From Microbacterium sp. ProA8 (GTDB taxonomy: Bacteria > Actinomycetota > Actinomycetes > Actinomycetales > Microbacteriaceae), in the NCBI RefSeq assembly GCF_039905635.1, contig NZ_CP157000.1, positions 2,914,001-2,978,000 of the forward strand: 64,000 nt of DNA, written 5' to 3'. This document shows positions 43,109 to 52,550 of the stretch, piece after piece. Position 1 is the stretch's first letter. The number at the start of each line of letters is the position of its first letter. The position numbers and the translations under genes are program-made. The notes under the pieces were generated by a model that had not been told where the DNA came from, made no database searches, and saw nothing but the letters and a program-made list of their open reading frames with translations.

Positions 43109-44761
43109 CTAGTCATAGGTGGCCTCCGCGGTCCAGGCGTCGCCGTCGCACACCAGCAGCCACGCCGACCCGTCGGCGTCGACGACCTGGAACCGGTACG
43201 CGCGCCGCGAGCGCACGGCATCCCATCCCCGCTCGATCACGGGCCACGGGCCCGCCCACGCCTCGATCGCCCGCCGGCGCCCGCTCTCGATGAAGAACGC
43301 GGGCACGGCCGCGACGTTGCCCCGCTCGTCGACATCGACGAGCTCGCCCCCGAGCGCACGCACGTCGACCGGCACCGGATCGGCGAACACCGTCGTCGGC
43401 AGCGGCTCGGGCAGACTCCCCGGCCACGGTCGCGCACGCTGCGCCGCGAGGCCGCCGACCCCTGTCGCCTGCCGGTCGCGCTCGTCCCGGTCTCCCCACG
43501 GCACGAGCACCTGACGCTCGGCCAGCCACCGCCCGCCGCCGATCGCGGGCGTCAGCACACCGCGATGCCCCAGCATGGCCTGCACCCGCGACAGTGCGTG
43601 GTGCACCCGCTCCTCGGGTCCGCCGCCGAACAGCGCCGGAGCGTGATGGGATGCCGCATCCACCGCCTCGGGCGAGATCCGCACCAGGGTCACCCCGCTG
43701 CGCAGGCCGCGCCGCCCGGCTGCATCCCCACCGGAGGGATCGGCGCCGACGTCTTCGGCGAGCTGCCACCGCACACGGTCGACGACCGCCGCCGCATCGA
43801 ACGAGCCGGGGTGCAGCCACACCCGCTCGCTGCGCTCCCCGCGGTCGCCGACGAGCTCGACCCGCAGCTCGGTGCAGACGAGATCCATCGCACCCAGCCC
43901 GCCGATGAAGTCGTCGGCGGTGACGCGCATCGCGAACGCCACCTGGTCGGCGATCTCGAGCGGCGGCTCGAACGCGACCTCGCGCTCGAGCTCGGGTGGC
44001 GGCGTGCGCGGCTGCACCGGCCGCGAGTCGTGCCCCGCGGCGAGGGAATGCAGCCGGACGCCCCGCTCGCCGAACCGCTCCCGCACCCGATCGGGTTCCA
44101 TCCCAGCGAAACCGCCGAGCGTCTGCACGCCCAGCCGGGCGAGGAGTCCCACGAGGTCGGCCGCGTCCTTCGTTCCGGCCGCGCCCGCGCCGATCATCGC
44201 CGATGCGTCGAGCACCGCGACCGACAGCGGCGCGAGGAACCCCGCCGCCCCACCGGCGGGCACGACGAAGACCGGATCCTCGGCGCTCGTTCCCCCGCGC
44301 GCCGCCTGCTCGGCCGTGAACGGCCCGTCGGCGATCCCAGCCCTGACCCCGTCGATCCCGGCCTCGCGCAGCGTGCCGATCAGCATGCGGGCGGCCTCGG
44401 TCTCGCCGCCGTAGTACCGCGCAGGGCCGCGGGCGCGCAGCGCGCACAGCCCCGGCCGCACCAGCTGCACCCCGGGCGCCCGCTCTTCGATCAGCGACAC
44501 GATCGGCGCGAACGCGCGGTGATCGCGCGCGGCGTCCGCATTCACCAGCGTCAGCCCCGGGCACCGCGCCTGCGCGTCGCGCCGGCGCTGCCCGCGACGC
44601 ACCCCCTCGGCGCGCGCGGCCGCCGAGCACGCCACCACGAGGTTGCGCTCGACGACGGCGATCCGATCTGCCGCAGCCGCAGCCGCCTCCCGCTCGAGAG
44701 CCGTGACCGGCCAGTCGGGAAACCACAGCACGAGGCTCCGAACGGGCGTTCCCGGCGTCAT
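43109..44761 (-). CDS. imuB: Y-family polymerase-like protein ImuB
   Basis: A 550-residue protein with the Y-family polymerase fold, starting TPGTPVRSLVLWFPDWPVTA, the typical ImuB opening. It contains VQLVRPGLCALRARGPARYYG, VRAGIADGPFTAEQAA and the helix-hairpin-helix-like LVGLLARLGVQTLGGFAGM. ImuB proteins lack the catalytic acids of true Y-family polymerases and act as the hub that ties DnaE2 and ImuA to the beta clamp. The first conserved acidic pair is not seen here, consistent with that. The ATG at 44759-44761 follows the imuA stop by one base, so the genes are coupled. Confidence 0.92.
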   Translation of the reverse strand: MTPGTPVRSLVLWFPDWPVTALEREAAAAAADRIAVVERNLVVACSAAARAEGVRRGQRRRDAQARCPGLTLVNADAARDHRAFAPIVSLIEERAPGVQLVRPGLCALRARGPARYYGGETEAARMLIGTLREAGIDGVRAGIADGPFTAEQAARGGTSAEDPVFVVPAGGAAGFLAPLSVAVLDASAMIGAGAAGTKDAADLVGLLARLGVQTLGGFAGMEPDRVRERFGERGVRLHSLAAGHDSRPVQPRTPPPELEREVAFEPPLEIADQVAFAMRVTADDFIGGLGAMDLVCTELRVELVGDRGERSERVWLHPGSFDAAAVVDRVRWQLAEDVGADPSGGDAAGRRGLRSGVTLVRISPEAVDAASHHAPALFGGGPEERVHHALSRVQAMLGHRGVLTPAIGGGRWLAERQVLVPWGDRDERDRQATGVGGLAAQRARPWPGSLPEPLPTTVFADPVPVDVRALGGELVDVDERGNVAAVPAFFIESGRRRAIEAWAGPWPVIERGWDAVRSRRAYRFQVVDADGSAWLLVCDGDAWTAEATYD

Positions 44762-44762
44762 G

Positions 44763-45584
44763 TCACCCCACCGCCCTGATCCGGTGACCGAGCGAGACGT
44801 CGAGCGACGAGGAGGCCGACGCAGTGGGATGCAGCGATTCGACGGGGCGCATCCGCTCCGGCACGGCGGAGACATGGCCCGCGGCATCCGGAAGCATCAC
44901 CCGAGCGCGCCGGGATCGCGGCCAGCGACGGCTCGACGAGGTGAGCGTCACCTCGCGGCCGGAGAGATAGCCGTGCCCGCGCCCGACGCCCTCCCATGCC
45001 GGCTCGCCGACCTCGATCACGGCCTCGGCCTGCGGCCACGGCCCCTGCACGAGCAGCACGGCGCCGCGATCACGAAGCCGCGCCGCCAGCCGGGAGACCT
45101 CGCCGTCGGCGGCTCGCCCGGACGGACGCACCGCGACCACCGGCAGCACCTCGGCGACCGTCGAGGTCACCGCGAGCCAGCGGGCACCGGGATCGGGGAT
45201 GAGCACGAGGCGCGACAGATCGACCCCCAGCCCCTCGGCCGCCTCGGCGCCGAGCCGCGGCATCCCGATCACTCCGCACCACGACCCGGCCTGCGACGGC
45301 TGGGCGAGCAGCGCCAGCAGCACCGACGTCGACCGCGGGAGGGAATAGGCCGCCCCGGGACGCAGGCCGCCCCCGGGAAGCAGCGAGGCGAGGGCGGGAT
45401 GCACCGGCAGCACCGGCGCGTCGAGCCGTCGCCCCTGCACCCGCTCGAGCTGCGCCCGCAGCTGAGCGACGGTGTGCGCCGACCCTGTGCCGGCCGATCC
45501 TGGGCTGGCAGGCCGGGCGGCCGTCGGCTCCTGGCCGACGGCTTCGTGCACGTGCTGTGCCGTGAGCTGCACGATCGCCCCCAT
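44763..45584 (-). CDS. imuA: RecA-like mutasome protein ImuA
   Basis: A 273-residue RecA-like protein without a clear Walker A motif, as in actinobacterial ImuA. It contains LPGGGLRPGAAYSLPRSTSV, then LLALLAQPSQAGSWCGVIGM, LVLIPDPGARWLAVTSTVAE and AVLLVQGPWPQAEAVIEV. It is the first gene of the SOS-induced cassette. The start ATG (45582-45584) lies six bases after a TAGCAT -10 element that overlaps the LexA box, so the transcript is probably leaderless; a GTG two codons earlier is also possible. Confidence 0.88.
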   Translation of the reverse strand: MGAIVQLTAQHVHEAVGQEPTAARPASPGSAGTGSAHTVAQLRAQLERVQGRRLDAPVLPVHPALASLLPGGGLRPGAAYSLPRSTSVLLALLAQPSQAGSWCGVIGMPRLGAEAAEGLGVDLSRLVLIPDPGARWLAVTSTVAEVLPVVAVRPSGRAADGEVSRLAARLRDRGAVLLVQGPWPQAEAVIEVGEPAWEGVGRGHGYLSGREVTLTSSSRRWPRSRRARVMLPDAAGHVSAVPERMRPVESLHPTASASSSLDVSLGHRIRAVG

Positions 45585-45590
45585 TCCCAC

Positions 45591-45611
45591 ATGCTAGAAC
45601 AGATGTTCTAG
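45591..45611 (-). promoter_or_regulatory. LexA (SOS) box overlapping the imuA promoter
   Basis: CTAGAAC-AGAT-GTTCTAG (45594-45611) is a perfect 7-bp-arm palindrome with the GAAC-N4-GTTC core of actinobacterial LexA sites. The -10 TAGCAT (45591-45596 on the minus strand) overlaps its edge, so bound LexA would block RNA polymerase. This explains damage-induced expression of imuA-imuB-dnaE2. Confidence 0.85.
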
Positions 45612-45781
45612 TCCTTCAACCGCTGGGAACGAGCGTACCTCCGGCTTCCGACAGTTATGTTCGAGAAATCGGTACCTTCCGAGACGAACGCCATCCCGCC
45701 GAGCGCCTTCCGGGGCCGCCGCGCAACCACTACCGTATGGACCACCGTGGGCTCACTCCACGCATCCCGTGAGGAGCCGCC

Positions 45782-46183
45782 GTGGACGGCGCCATCCACC
45801 CGACCCTGCTCGAATCGATCTCAGCGTGGGTGCTGATCGTCTCGTTCACCCTGTCGCTGCTCTACGAACTCTGGAGAGCGACCGCCAGGGCGGGGGTGTC
45901 GCGCCACGACTCGATGCGGGCCTTCGTCCGCGAAGTGTGGCTGTACGTGGTCGCCGCCATCGTCATCGTGCTGCTGCTCGCGGGCGTGCCGTTCGCCGCG
46001 TGGATCGGACTCGCCTTCTCGGCGCTCGTCATCCTCGTGTCGATCTTCTACTACAACCCCAGGATGATGATCGAGCGCCGACCCGGGCTGTTCGACTGGT
46101 TCGAGGACCTCGTGTACACCGGGCTGGCGTTCGTCGTCGCGGCGCTGCTCACCCTCGAGGTCTCGGGCCTCGAGCTCTCCTGA
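45782..46183 (+). CDS. hypothetical four-helix membrane protein
   Basis: A 133-residue protein with membrane helices at about 12-30, 52-72, 74-92 and 108-128, the second and third almost continuous, and a short amphipathic loop NPRMMIERRPGLFDWFEDL. The start is GTG (45782). The function is unknown. It converges with the HNH gene, leaving only 13 bp between the stops. Confidence 0.65.
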   Translation: MDGAIHPTLLESISAWVLIVSFTLSLLYELWRATARAGVSRHDSMRAFVREVWLYVVAAIVIVLLLAGVPFAAWIGLAFSALVILVSIFYYNPRMMIERRPGLFDWFEDLVYTGLAFVVAALLTLEVSGLELS

Positions 46184-46196
46184 CGGGACCGACACC

Positions 46197-46694
46197 TCAC
46201 GCCGCGAGCGCGAGATACGGCTCCCACCGCGGATCGGTGCGCTCGGTGCCCCGGACGGTCCACTGCCCCCCGCGCGGCGGGCGAGGCAGGAAGCGCAGCT
46301 CCCAGTTCATCTCCTGCGGGGTGCGGTCGCCCTTCACGTTGTTGCAGCGCAGGCAGCAGGCGACGAGGTTCTCCCACGAGTCCGCACCGCCGCGCGAGCG
46401 TGGCAGCACGTGATCGATCGTCGACGCCGCCTTGCCGCAGTACCCGCAGCGGTGGTTGTCGCGCCGCAGCACGCCCCGCCGCGTCACCGGCACGTGGCGA
46501 CCACCCGGGACCCGCACGTAGCGGGTCAGGATGATCACGGCGGGGCGCTCGTACGCGCGTCTCGTGCCCCACACCGGATCGGTCTCGGTGTGTTCCACCA
46601 CGGTGGCCTTCTCGTTCATCACGAGCACGAGAGCCCGTTTGAACGACACGACGGCGAGCGGCTCATAGCCCGCGTTGAGCACCAGAGTGCGCAT
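46197..46694 (-). CDS. HNH endonuclease domain protein
   Basis: A 165-residue protein with an N-terminal strand-rich part (RTLVLNAGYEPLAVVSFKRA) and a C-terminal HNH nuclease with a zinc ribbon: CGYCGKAASTIDHVLPRSRG, then NLVACCLRCNNVKGDRT. The two CxxC pairs and the DH..N..H pattern are complete. This is a widely conserved actinobacterial HNH protein of unknown biological role, distinct from phage homing enzymes. The upstream region contains a strong hairpin and a possible structured RNA (46774-46933), which may regulate it. Confidence 0.85.
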   Translation of the reverse strand: MRTLVLNAGYEPLAVVSFKRALVLVMNEKATVVEHTETDPVWGTRRAYERPAVIILTRYVRVPGGRHVPVTRRGVLRRDNHRCGYCGKAASTIDHVLPRSRGGADSWENLVACCLRCNNVKGDRTPQEMNWELRFLPRPPRGGQWTVRGTERTDPRWEPYLALAA

Positions 46695-46773
46695 TGATCA
46701 TCCTCTCGAATGGCCGGGACGGCTTCTCGGTTATTCGACTTGCGCGACGATCAAGGGCGCAGGGGCATGAAAA

Positions 46774-46933
46774 AAGGCGCTGTCTTATAGACAGCGCCTT
46801 GGCGCCACGGCAATGCCGCGGCATCCACTCGTGCAATGCCGAAGGACGAGGCGTCCAAGCGCATCCATGGTTCGGATGCGTGGTGTGCAGCCCATCGGCT
46901 CCCTCCGCTCTCTCAGCGTCGGGATTCAGGCTA
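46774..46933 (-). ncRNA. possible small RNA or attenuated leader ending in a strong intrinsic terminator
   Basis: On the minus strand the hairpin AAGGCGCTGTC-TATAA-GACAGCGCCTT (46774-46800) is followed by six Ts, the clearest intrinsic terminator in the window. It has no gene directly before it: the M23 gene upstream already has its own terminator at 47014-47053. The HNH gene starts 80 bases beyond. Upstream of the hairpin the RNA would fold into GCATCC/GGATGC and GCCGCGGC/GCCGTGGC hairpins. A TAGCCT -10-like element lies at 46928-46933 but no good -35 is visible. A 36-codon frame (46785-46895, start after GGAGGGAG) ends with its TAA inside the terminator loop. It could be an independent small RNA or a leader of the HNH gene. 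Confidence 0.4.
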
Positions 46934-47013
46934 ACGCACCCAGCCGACACCGGGGCGGTGAACTCGGTGAACGCACGGGGGCGTGTCGGACAACGGATGC
47001 CCGCGTGTCGAAC

Positions 47014-47053
47014 GACGGATGCCCGCCGCCCGGCCGGGCGACGGGCATCCGTC
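47014..47053 (-). terminator. terminator of the M23 peptidase gene
   Basis: A long stem of 18 pairs with one mismatch (GACGGATGCCCG... at 47014 paired with ...CGGGCATCCGTC at 47053) with a GGCC centre, 23 bases after the stop of the peptidase gene. Confidence 0.65.
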
Positions 47054-47076
47054 GTGATTCTGGGAGCCGATCCGGC

Positions 47077-48006
47077 TCAGCTCGCGTTGGCCTGCAGCCA
47101 CGCCCACGGATCGACGACGGAGCCGTTGATGTGGACCTCGAAGTGCAGATGGCACGCGGTCGAGCTTCCGGTGCTGCCGACGAGGCCGATGAGCTGACCT
47201 GCTGACACCGACTGGCCGACCGAGACCTGGCGACTGCCGTACGTCATGTGCCCGTAGAGCGTGTTGACCTGCTGGCCGCCGATGACGTGGTCGATGGAGA
47301 CACCGACGCCATAGCCGCCGTAGCTCTCCTGCGACACCTTGACCACGCCGGCTGCTGCGGCATAGAGCGGCGTGCCACACGACGACAGCAGATCGACGCC
47401 CTGGTGGTAGCCCGAGTCCCAGAGGCCGCGGCCCTTGGTGAAGTTGAGGATCGGCCAGCGCACCTCGCCGGTTCCGGGCGAGGTGAGGGCGATGTTGACC
47501 GGGACGGAAGACGACCGCGTCGCCGCCGCCGCCGCGGCCGCTTTAGCGACCTGGCGGGCGCGTTCGGCAGCCGCCTCTTCGGCCTTCTTCTTCTCGATCT
47601 CTTCAGCCGTGGTGGCCGCGTAGCTTCCGCGCGAGAGCTCGCTGGCATTGGCATCGGATGCCGCCACGAACGTCTGCGCGTCGTCGACGGCCATCTGCTG
47701 GATCGTGCGGGCCTCTTCGGTGCCCACGCCGGCGGTCGCGGCGAACGCCGGGATCGCGACGGTGGCGACGAGTCCGCCGACCATGGTCAGCACGACCAGG
47801 CTGCGCAGCGGCTTGAGCACGCGCCCCTTGGTCGACGAAGCGGAAGACGAGGACGGGGCGCTCGCGCGCACAGTCTTCGTCTTCGACTTGGCGGGCGGCA
47901 CGGCTCGGGTCTGTCGCACGGGGGTCTGCCGGGTGCGCGCTCGACGGGTCGGGTCGGTCGCCGCGTGCTCGGGCACGATCGCGTGCGAATCTGTCTCTTC
48001 AGCCAA
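47077..48006 (-). CDS. secreted M23 (LytM-like) peptidase
   Basis: A 309-residue protein. A basic, Ser/Pro-rich N-terminal cytoplasmic part of about 75 residues is followed by a membrane/signal segment (LRSLVVLTMVGGLVATVAIPAF), a coiled-coil helix rich in Ala/Glu/Lys (EEIEKKKAEEAAAERARQVA) and a C-terminal M23 zinc peptidase domain with GYHQGVDLL (HxxxD) and HLHFEV (HxH). It would cut peptidoglycan cross-links or act as a cell-wall remodelling factor outside the membrane. The start codon is TTG (48004-48006), supported by GGAGG nine bases upstream. It has a long 5' leader from the promoter at 48160-48188. Confidence 0.87.
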   Translation of the reverse strand: MAEETDSHAIVPEHAATDPTRRARTRQTPVRQTRAVPPAKSKTKTVRASAPSSSSASSTKGRVLKPLRSLVVLTMVGGLVATVAIPAFAATAGVGTEEARTIQQMAVDDAQTFVAASDANASELSRGSYAATTAEEIEKKKAEEAAAERARQVAKAAAAAAATRSSSVPVNIALTSPGTGEVRWPILNFTKGRGLWDSGYHQGVDLLSSCGTPLYAAAAGVVKVSQESYGGYGVGVSIDHVIGGQQVNTLYGHMTYGSRQVSVGQSVSAGQLIGLVGSTGSSTACHLHFEVHINGSVVDPWAWLQANAS

Positions 48007-48159
48007 ACTTTTCCTCCGGCGCCTCTGCGCCGGGGCGCTGGCTCGTCAGCATTCGATGTCGGGGCACGATATGCGGGCTTCACCACATGTGGACGACGAG
48101 CCGGTGAGGCAATCCACGTGGGGTCCGGTCGGCGGGCTTCTCGCCTGGTGGACTTCTCG

Positions 48160-48188
48160 AGGCTACCCGAAGGTCACGTTTATGTCAC
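48160..48188 (-). promoter_or_regulatory. promoter and long leader of the M23 peptidase gene
   Basis: GTGACA (48183-48188) and TAGCCT (48160-48165), 17 bp apart, form a good vegetative promoter reading leftward. The predicted leader to the TTG start is about 150 nt and contains a GC-rich hairpin (CCGGCGC/GCGCCGG) directly before the ribosome-binding site. The rest of the 302-bp spacer (48007-48308) shows no coding signal. Confidence 0.55.
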
Positions 48189-48308
48189 GCTCCACGCCTG
48201 GCAATCTCCGCACAGTGCCACGACGGATGCTGCGGCAGCACGCAGCGCGCACATCACGAGCACCCGGGAAGCGGCATCCTGTCGCCGTCCCGAGGGGTCC
48301 TTCGGGCG

Positions 48309-49010
48309 TCAGCGGGTCTCGTCGACCAGGAAGATGTGCGACGCGATCTCGACCGGGAGCTCGAGGCCCTCGTCGCTGCCCTGCATCTGCACGAGCACGT
48401 AGCCCTCGTTGTAGCGGTAGTCGCCGAAGGCGCCCGGCACGACGCCGGCGCCCTTCAGCTGCTGCAGCAGCTCGGGGTCGACCTGGGCGGGCTCGGCGAG
48501 CCGGCGCACCGTGCCGGTGATGGGCTCGCCGGCGTCGTTGAGACGGCGGACCAGACCCACGACGCCCTGCTCGAAGCCGTTCGTGGGCACGTCGCCCAGC
48601 TGGTCGAGCCCGGGGATGGGGTTGCCGTACGGCGACTCCGTGGGGTGGCCGAGCAGCTCGACGAGACGGCGCTCGACCTGCTCGCTCATCACGTGCTCCC
48701 AGCGGCAGGCCTCTTCGTGGACGTAGGCCCAGTCCAGGCCGATGACGTCCGACAGCAGGCGCTCGGCGAGCCGGTGCTTGCGCATGACGTCGACGGCCTT
48801 CTGGCGGCCGGCGGCGGTGAGCTCGAGCGAGCGGTCTTCGGAGACGACGACGAGTCCGTCACGCTCCATGCGCCCGATGGTCTGCGACACCGTGGGACCC
48901 GAGTGTCCGAGGCGCTCCGAGATCCGCGCCCGCAGCGGCACGATGTTCTCCTCCTCGAGCTCGAGGATCGTGCGCAGGTACATCTCAGTGGTGTCGATCA
49001 GATCTGTCAT
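48309..49010 (-). CDS. ideR: IdeR/DtxR-family metal-dependent transcriptional repressor
   Basis: A 233-residue DtxR-family regulator. Residue numbering fits DtxR/IdeR exactly from the chosen ATG. Site 2 ligands are Met10, Cys102, Glu105 and His106 (in EEACRWEHVM). Site 1 ligands are His79, Glu83 and His98 (RKHRLAERLL, YVHEEA). The N-terminal HTH is RARISERLGHSGPTVSQTIG. The C-terminal SH3-like domain ends VEIASHIFLVDE. The metal ligands favour iron over manganese (Cys102 rather than Glu). It would repress iron-uptake genes elsewhere. The start ATG (49008-49010) is fixed by the ligand numbering. Confidence 0.9.
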   Translation of the reverse strand: MTDLIDTTEMYLRTILELEEENIVPLRARISERLGHSGPTVSQTIGRMERDGLVVVSEDRSLELTAAGRQKAVDVMRKHRLAERLLSDVIGLDWAYVHEEACRWEHVMSEQVERRLVELLGHPTESPYGNPIPGLDQLGDVPTNGFEQGVVGLVRRLNDAGEPITGTVRRLAEPAQVDPELLQQLKGAGVVPGAFGDYRYNEGYVLVQMQGSDEGLELPVEIASHIFLVDETR

Positions 49011-49104
49011 GTCGCGGCGTCCTCGATGTCTGGAGTGTAAGGACAGCCTATCTTCTGGCGCAGACACCCAGGCGGGGCCGGCCCCACGGCGCCCGCCTGG
49101 GCTC

Positions 49105-49175
49105 CAACAGGTCAACCGCACCTCCACAGGAGGTTGGAAGGATTCAACCTCCTGTCGAAGGCCGGTTGACCTGTC
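49105..49175. repeat. palindromic element, copy A
   Basis: Outer arms CAACAGGTCAACCG and CGGTTGACCTGT enclose a perfect inner palindrome ACAGGAGGTTG-GAAGGATT-CAACCTCCTGT. It lies between the dtxR-type gene and the 3' end of the AbiEi/DUF559 gene. Copies B (50216-50287) and C (50359-50430) lie on the other side of that gene. Confidence 0.8.
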
Positions 49176-49277
49176 GCGCAGACCGGCGCAGGGCGACAAG
49201 CATCCGACGGAGCGACCAGCTGCGAAGGGCGGGCCGACCACCGGCGACCGGCGATCGGCGACCGGGGACGCAGAGAA

Positions 49278-50111
49278 TCAGCGCGGTCGGTGGAGGCCCT
49301 GTGCAATCGCTCGCATGATGAGCTCCTGAACCTCGTGCCAACGGTCGATGACCTGGGTATAGGTCACACGGATCACGTGGTAGCCGAGCAGCATCAGCGC
49401 CGCATCATGCGCGACGTCTTCGGCGCGCTGGAGTCCGACATGGTGACCGCCGTCGACTTGGACCACGAGTCGCTCTCCGATCAGGAAGTCGACACGATGC
49501 TCGAGTATCCAGATCTGCGCCCGGATCGGAAGCCGCAGCCACTTCAGCCGGATCGCGAAGATCGTCTCGAGCCCGGAATCCGAGAACGGGGTCGCGGCCT
49601 CGAGCACCCGCCTGGCGCCCGGCCGCAGCGGCAGCCGGGCGAGCTCCAGCTTCGTGACCAGTCCACGATTGAGCGCTGAGTCCCACACGGCCAACGCCGC
49701 CTCGTACGGCTGGCAGCCGGCGACGATCACGAGCGTGTTCAGGACACCGTCTTCCAAAGCACCGAACTCCCGCGGCTGGACGGGGATCGACCAGTGCACC
49801 GTCGTCTTCGGATTCTGCAGATCCAGGCGCGAAGCTGACGGCGGCGCTCCGACATGTGGCGCCTCTTCGTCGAGGACCCACAGCCCCAGCCTCTTGGCCT
49901 GGGTGACGCAGGTCAGCACGACGCCCGCCCTCGCCGCGGCCACGAGGTACGGATCAGCATCGACCGCCGCGACCCAACCACGGCGAGGAACAATGAAGAG
50001 GCCCTCCGCGACCGCGCCAGCGACCGTCAAGCGGCTGAAGCCTGCGTCGAGAAGCGCCCGCACGCGTACGACGCCGCCGTGACGGGTCACCGCGTCGATC
50101 AGTCCGGTCAT
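49278..50111 (-). CDS. AbiEi-like / DUF559 endonuclease-like protein
   Basis: A 277-residue protein. The N-terminal half (MTGLIDAVTRHGGVVRVRAL, then GFSRLTVAGAVAEGLFIVPR) resembles the winged-helix AbiEi antitoxin-type domain, including the RRGWVA strand. The C-terminal half is a DUF559 nuclease-like domain of the Vsr/REase fold: RVDFLIGERLVVQVDGGHHV, then AEDVAHDAALMLLGYHVIRVTYTQVI, with the D in VDF and the E-like position replaced by QVDGG. No AbiEii toxin gene is present, so it is not a standard type IV toxin-antitoxin pair. It is bracketed by three palindromic elements. The ATG at 50109-50111 is used; one seven codons earlier is possible. Confidence 0.75.
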   Translation of the reverse strand: MTGLIDAVTRHGGVVRVRALLDAGFSRLTVAGAVAEGLFIVPRRGWVAAVDADPYLVAAARAGVVLTCVTQAKRLGLWVLDEEAPHVGAPPSASRLDLQNPKTTVHWSIPVQPREFGALEDGVLNTLVIVAGCQPYEAALAVWDSALNRGLVTKLELARLPLRPGARRVLEAATPFSDSGLETIFAIRLKWLRLPIRAQIWILEHRVDFLIGERLVVQVDGGHHVGLQRAEDVAHDAALMLLGYHVIRVTYTQVIDRWHEVQELIMRAIAQGLHRPR

Positions 50112-50215
50112 CTTCGAACCATCGCCGACCACGCGACCTGTGGTTCACGTCTCCCCCGCCAGGGTAAAGAACTCGCGCACGCGGCATCCGTTCGCCCTCC
50201 TGTGGAGGAGGAACC

Positions 50216-50287
50216 CGACAGGTCAACCGCGGCTCTACAGGACGCTGGAAGGTTCCATCCTCCTACGGAGGCCCGGTTGACCTGTTG
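50216..50287. repeat. palindromic element, copy B
   Basis: CGACAGGTCAACCGCG at the left and CCCGGTTGACCTGTTG at the right; the inner palindrome TGGAAGGTTCCA is kept while flanking bases differ from copies A and C. Confidence 0.8.
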
Positions 50288-50358
50288 GCGACGGATGCCG
50301 GGGCGCAGCGCGGCGCGCGACACGAACTGAGCCGTGCGGCAACGAACTCGACGCGGCT

Positions 50359-50430
50359 CAACAGGTCAACCGCGCCTCTACAGGAGCTTGGAAGGTTCCA
50401 ACGTCCTGTGGAAGCCCGGTTGACCTGTTG
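50359..50430. repeat. palindromic element, copy C
   Basis: CAACAGGTCAACCGCG at the left and CCCGGTTGACCTGTTG at the right, perfect complementary outer arms of 13 bp; inner TTGGAA-GG-TTCCAA and ACAGGA/TCCTGT pairs are conserved. Confidence 0.8.
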
Positions 50431-50522
50431 ACGACGGATGCTGCGACCCGCAGTCACCGCCGCGCGGGGCCTCGCGCGCGTCACAGGCTGTCACGGGGGC
50501 GGGGCTGCAGGGCGGGCCTCTC

Positions 50523-52351
<1,829 letters not shown>

Positions 52352-52455
52352 CGGGGACCCCCTTCTCATCCGCGGTTTTCCGGGCGCATGAACCGGTGTG
52401 TGCGAGTTTATCGACGGCCATCCGGGGCCGCGGGTGAAGCCTACTTGCAAAGATT

Positions 52456-52473
52456 ACTTACTTGATTGTAAGT
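52456..52473. promoter_or_regulatory. candidate TetR operator
   Basis: ACTTAC-TTGATT-GTAAGT, a perfect 6-bp-arm palindrome and the only AT-rich block in the 199-bp divergent spacer (52352-52550). It is placed where it would cover the promoters of both the regulator and the ABC operon. Confidence 0.6.
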
Positions 52474-52550
52474 TGATCCGGCAATCACCCTGACGCCGTC
52501 GTCACCCCTCCTGGGGAGACACGATGTCGTGCTCACATCAAGGAGAAGCA

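Noticed and set aside
40394..44779. Very long open frame on the + strand (more than 1400 codons)
   Set aside because: It is antisense to dnaE2 and imuB, whose motifs are unmistakable; the translation is arginine/histidine/proline-rich without any domain, typical of the mirror frame of high-GC genes.
46860..46935. Possible c-di-AMP (ydaO-type) riboswitch in the minus-strand RNA, from a block AGAGCGGAGGGAGCC
   Set aside because: Only one short block looks similar; the other conserved parts (GGGTGAATC, CCGAA...CAGCTAACC) are absent and the downstream gene is not a typical target.
49020..49050. Iron box (IdeR operator) upstream of the ideR-type gene
   Set aside because: TAGGCTGTCCTTA resembles half-sites only; no proper 19-bp palindrome is present.
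49105..50430. CRISPR array suggested by regularly placed repeats
   Set aside because: Only three copies, each palindromic and about 72 bp, at spacings of 1.1 kb and 71 bp, with no cas genes.
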